This document shows, piece after piece, positions 5,066-6,835 of a stretch of DNA of 6,835 nt. Every line of letters begins with the position of its first letter. Position 1 is the first letter of the stretch. The notes beneath the pieces are model-generated. The model worked only from the letters and a program-made list of their open reading frames with translations. It was not told where the DNA came from and did no database searches. Origin of the DNA: an uncultured Bacilli bacterium (GTDB lineage Bacteria; Bacillota_I; Bacilli_A; RF39; UBA660); assembly GCA_947628325.1 (NCBI GenBank), contig CANQZL010000084.1, positions 1-6,835 of the forward strand, given 5' to 3'. A program made the position numbers and the translations under genes.

Positions 5066-6835
5066 CTACCAATCTAACCAAATAGTACTATCTCCATCAC
5101 TAGGCATTCTTAAATCTCCTCGAGGAGATACACTTATAGTTCCAACTTTAGGTCCATCAGGAAGACAACTTCTCTTAAATTGTTGATTAAAGAATCTTTT
5201 AATAAAGAATTTTAACCATTTATCAATTGTTTCCTCATCATACATTCCAGCAAAAACCTTTTTAGCAATATACCTTATTTTATCAGGACTAGCTCCATAT
5301 CTCATAAAATGATACAAAAAGAAATCATGTAAAATATAAGGACCTACAACACTTTCAGTTTCTTGCTTAATATTATCATTCTTATCTGGTGGAAGTAATT
5401 CAGGACTTATTGGAGTAGCTAAGATATCTAAGATAGTTTTTTTACATTCTTCATTTTGTTCAACATCAGCATAATATTTTACTAAGTATCTAACTAATGT
5501 TTTAGGAATAGAAGAATTAACAGCATACATAGACATATGATCTCCATTATATGTACACCATCCCAGAGCAAGTTCTGATAAATCACCTGTCCCTATTACT
5601 AATCCTCCTTCTTTATTAGCAACATCCATTAATATTTGAGTTCTTTCTCTAGCCTGAGTATTTTCATAGGTAACACTACGGTCATTCTCATCTAAACCAA
5701 TATCTTTAAAATGTTGCAAAGAAGCATCTTTAATACTAATTTCTCTTATAGTAACACCATAATTTTTCATTAATGTTAAAGCATTATTATATGTTCTACC
5801 AGTTGTTCCAAAACCAGGCATTGTTATACCAATTAAATTATCATTACTAATACCTAACATACGATATGCTTCTATAACTACTAAGAAAGCTAATGTACTA
5901 TCAAGACCTCCACTAATACCTATAACACACTTTTTCATATTAGTATGTTTAATTCTTTTAGCTAATCCACAAGCTTGAATAGTAATAATTTCTTTACATC
6001 TAGAAGCTCTTTTATCTTCATTACTAGGTACAAAAGGATATGCATCATAATCTCTAAGTAAATCTGTATTATTATCTTGTAGCATAATCTCAATTACTCT
6101 ATATACTGAAGAAGCTCCAATACCCATAAAACTTATATCTTTAATACGATTATTCATCAATCTTTGAACATCTATATCTCTAATTATATGATTAGTATTA
6201 AAATTAAATCTTTCAGTTTCTGCTAACAAAGTTCCATTTTCATAAATACCTGCATATCCTGAAAAAACTAAATCAGTAGTTGATTCATTAACTCCAGAAG
6301 AAGTATAAATATAAGCACATACATTTTTAGCAGATTGCATAGATATTAAATTTTTACGATATTGATACTTTCCAATTACTTCATTACTAGCTGATAGATT
6401 AAATATCATTGTCGCTCCATTTAAAGCTGCTTCAACACTAGGAGCTTTTGGGCTCCATAAATCTTCACATACTTCAATACCAAAAGTAATTCTTTTATCA
6501 AAAGCATCTTTAAATATTAAATCTATACCAATAGGAACATATCTATCAAATATTTTGATAATCTTACTAGTTAAAGTTTCACTTGTACTAAACCATCTTT
6601 TCTCATAAAATTCACTATAATTAGGAATATATGTCTTAGGAACAATTCCTAATATTTCCCCACGATTAATTACAATAGCACAATTAAATAATTGATTATC
6701 ACATACTATAGGAGCTCCTACTATCGAAATTATATTTAAGTCACTTGTTTCCATCATTATTTTTTTAAGTCCATTTAAAGCTTCAGTAAGTAAAACATCT
6801 TGACTAAATAAATCTGCACAAGTATAACCTGTTAT
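5066..6835 (-). CDS. nadE: Glutamine-dependent NAD+ synthetase (5' end beyond the window)
   Basis: The enzyme amidates nicotinate adenine dinucleotide (NaAD) to NAD+, using ATP and ammonia released from glutamine. The frame stays open to the window edge: the 26 codons before the first visible ATG pair read ITGYTCADLFSQDVLL, the conserved start of the glutaminase domain, so ATG 6757 is not the start. 589 residues are visible; about 40-60 are missing, including the catalytic Glu expected just before ITGY. Counting visible residues, the nitrilase-type glutaminase domain (1-about 240) shows the catalytic Lys67 in VPKTYIPNYSEFYE and Cys123 in GIEVCEDLW. The synthetase domain (about 270-589) has the P-loop SGGLDST (308-314), ENTQARERTQILM (391-403), GTGDLSELALGW (415-426) and the C-terminal CLPDGPKVG (557-565). 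The gene ends with TAG, while its neighbours use TAA. A terminator follows, so it is probably a transcription unit separate from the other NAD genes. Confidence 0.96.
   Translation of the reverse strand: MTGYTCADLFSQDVLLTEALNGLKKIMMETSDLNIISIVGAPIVCDNQLFNCAIVINRGEILGIVPKTYIPNYSEFYEKRWFSTSETLTSKIIKIFDRYVPIGIDLIFKDAFDKRITFGIEVCEDLWSPKAPSVEAALNGATMIFNLSASNEVIGKYQYRKNLISMQSAKNVCAYIYTSSGVNESTTDLVFSGYAGIYENGTLLAETERFNFNTNHIIRDIDVQRLMNNRIKDISFMGIGASSVYRVIEIMLQDNNTDLLRDYDAYPFVPSNEDKRASRCKEIITIQACGLAKRIKHTNMKKCVIGISGGLDSTLAFLVVIEAYRMLGISNDNLIGITMPGFGTTGRTYNNALTLMKNYGVTIREISIKDASLQHFKDIGLDENDRSVTYENTQARERTQILMDVANKEGGLVIGTGDLSELALGWCTYNGDHMSMYAVNSSIPKTLVRYLVKYYADVEQNEECKKTILDILATPISPELLPPDKNDNIKQETESVVGPYILHDFFLYHFMRYGASPDKIRYIAKKVFAGMYDEETIDKWLKFFIKRFFNQQFKRSCLPDGPKVGTISVSPRGDLRMPSDGDSTIWLDW

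Noticed and set aside
5066..6757. nadE as a complete 563-residue gene starting at ATG 6757
   Set aside because: The frame continues upstream to the window edge with conserved NadE sequence (ITGYTCADLF), and no ribosome binding site precedes 6757. The gene is cut by the window, not short.
104..6835. Mycoplasma-type code (TGA as tryptophan)
   Set aside because: Tryptophans in conserved NadE positions use TGG and no gene needs TGA read-through. The absence of TGA stops is expected in such AT-rich DNA and is not evidence for recoding.
1..6835. tRNA or rRNA genes, CRISPR arrays, insertion sequences, prophage or toxin-antitoxin genes
   Set aside because: I found no regularly spaced repeats, transposase-like frame, terminal inverted repeats or tRNA-like cloverleaf. 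Nearly all of the window is covered by the genes listed.

Overview
The window is very AT-rich DNA (roughly a quarter G+C by eye). Tryptophan is encoded by TGG, all visible stops are TAA or TAG, and Shine-Dalgarno sites are strong (AGGAGA, GGAGGG, AGGTGA). This fits a low-G+C Firmicute or Bacilli-like bacterium, perhaps an uncultured gut lineage, using the standard bacterial code. The lineage is an inference from composition and gene content; no ribosomal RNA or other marker gene is present. Eight of nine genes lie on the minus strand, so the region reads from high to low coordinates. The ninth is a 26-codon plus-strand gene tail at the left edge.

The right two thirds (about 2440-6835) is an NAD(P) metabolism block. 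It begins with nadE (glutamine-dependent NAD+ synthetase), whose 5' end is cut by the window edge and which ends at a strong hairpin terminator. An intergenic region follows with a perfect consensus sigma-A promoter (TTGACA, 17 bp, TATAAT) and two 11-bp palindromes that look like repressor operators. The promoter drives an unrecognised 136-residue protein, nadD (nicotinate mononucleotide adenylyltransferase), a stand-alone pncC/CinA-C (NMN amidohydrolase) and nadK (NAD kinase), which ends at a GAAA-loop terminator. Together the enzymes can take NMN, the by-product of NAD-dependent DNA ligase, to NaMN, NaAD, NAD+ and NADP+. No de novo pathway gene is in view.

The left third (about 77-2445) is a three-gene regulatory cassette: an ECF-family sigma factor, a single-pass membrane protein in the usual anti-sigma position and topology, and a membrane-anchored extracellular protein built from two diverged copies of a DUF4362-like module. 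A sequence resembling an ECF promoter (TGAAAC, 17 bp, CGATA) lies directly before the sigma gene and suggests autoregulation. The genes are tightly packed: the sigma and anti-sigma genes overlap, and the ribosome binding site of the third gene is made from the last codons of the second. The cassette is bounded by two nearly identical terminator hairpins in the same orientation. The left one also serves the convergent plus-strand gene.

Three genes (the anti-sigma candidate, pncC and the 136-residue protein) have longer possible reading frames whose first start codon lies upstream of the Shine-Dalgarno site. They are annotated here from the internal ATG that the site actually serves.
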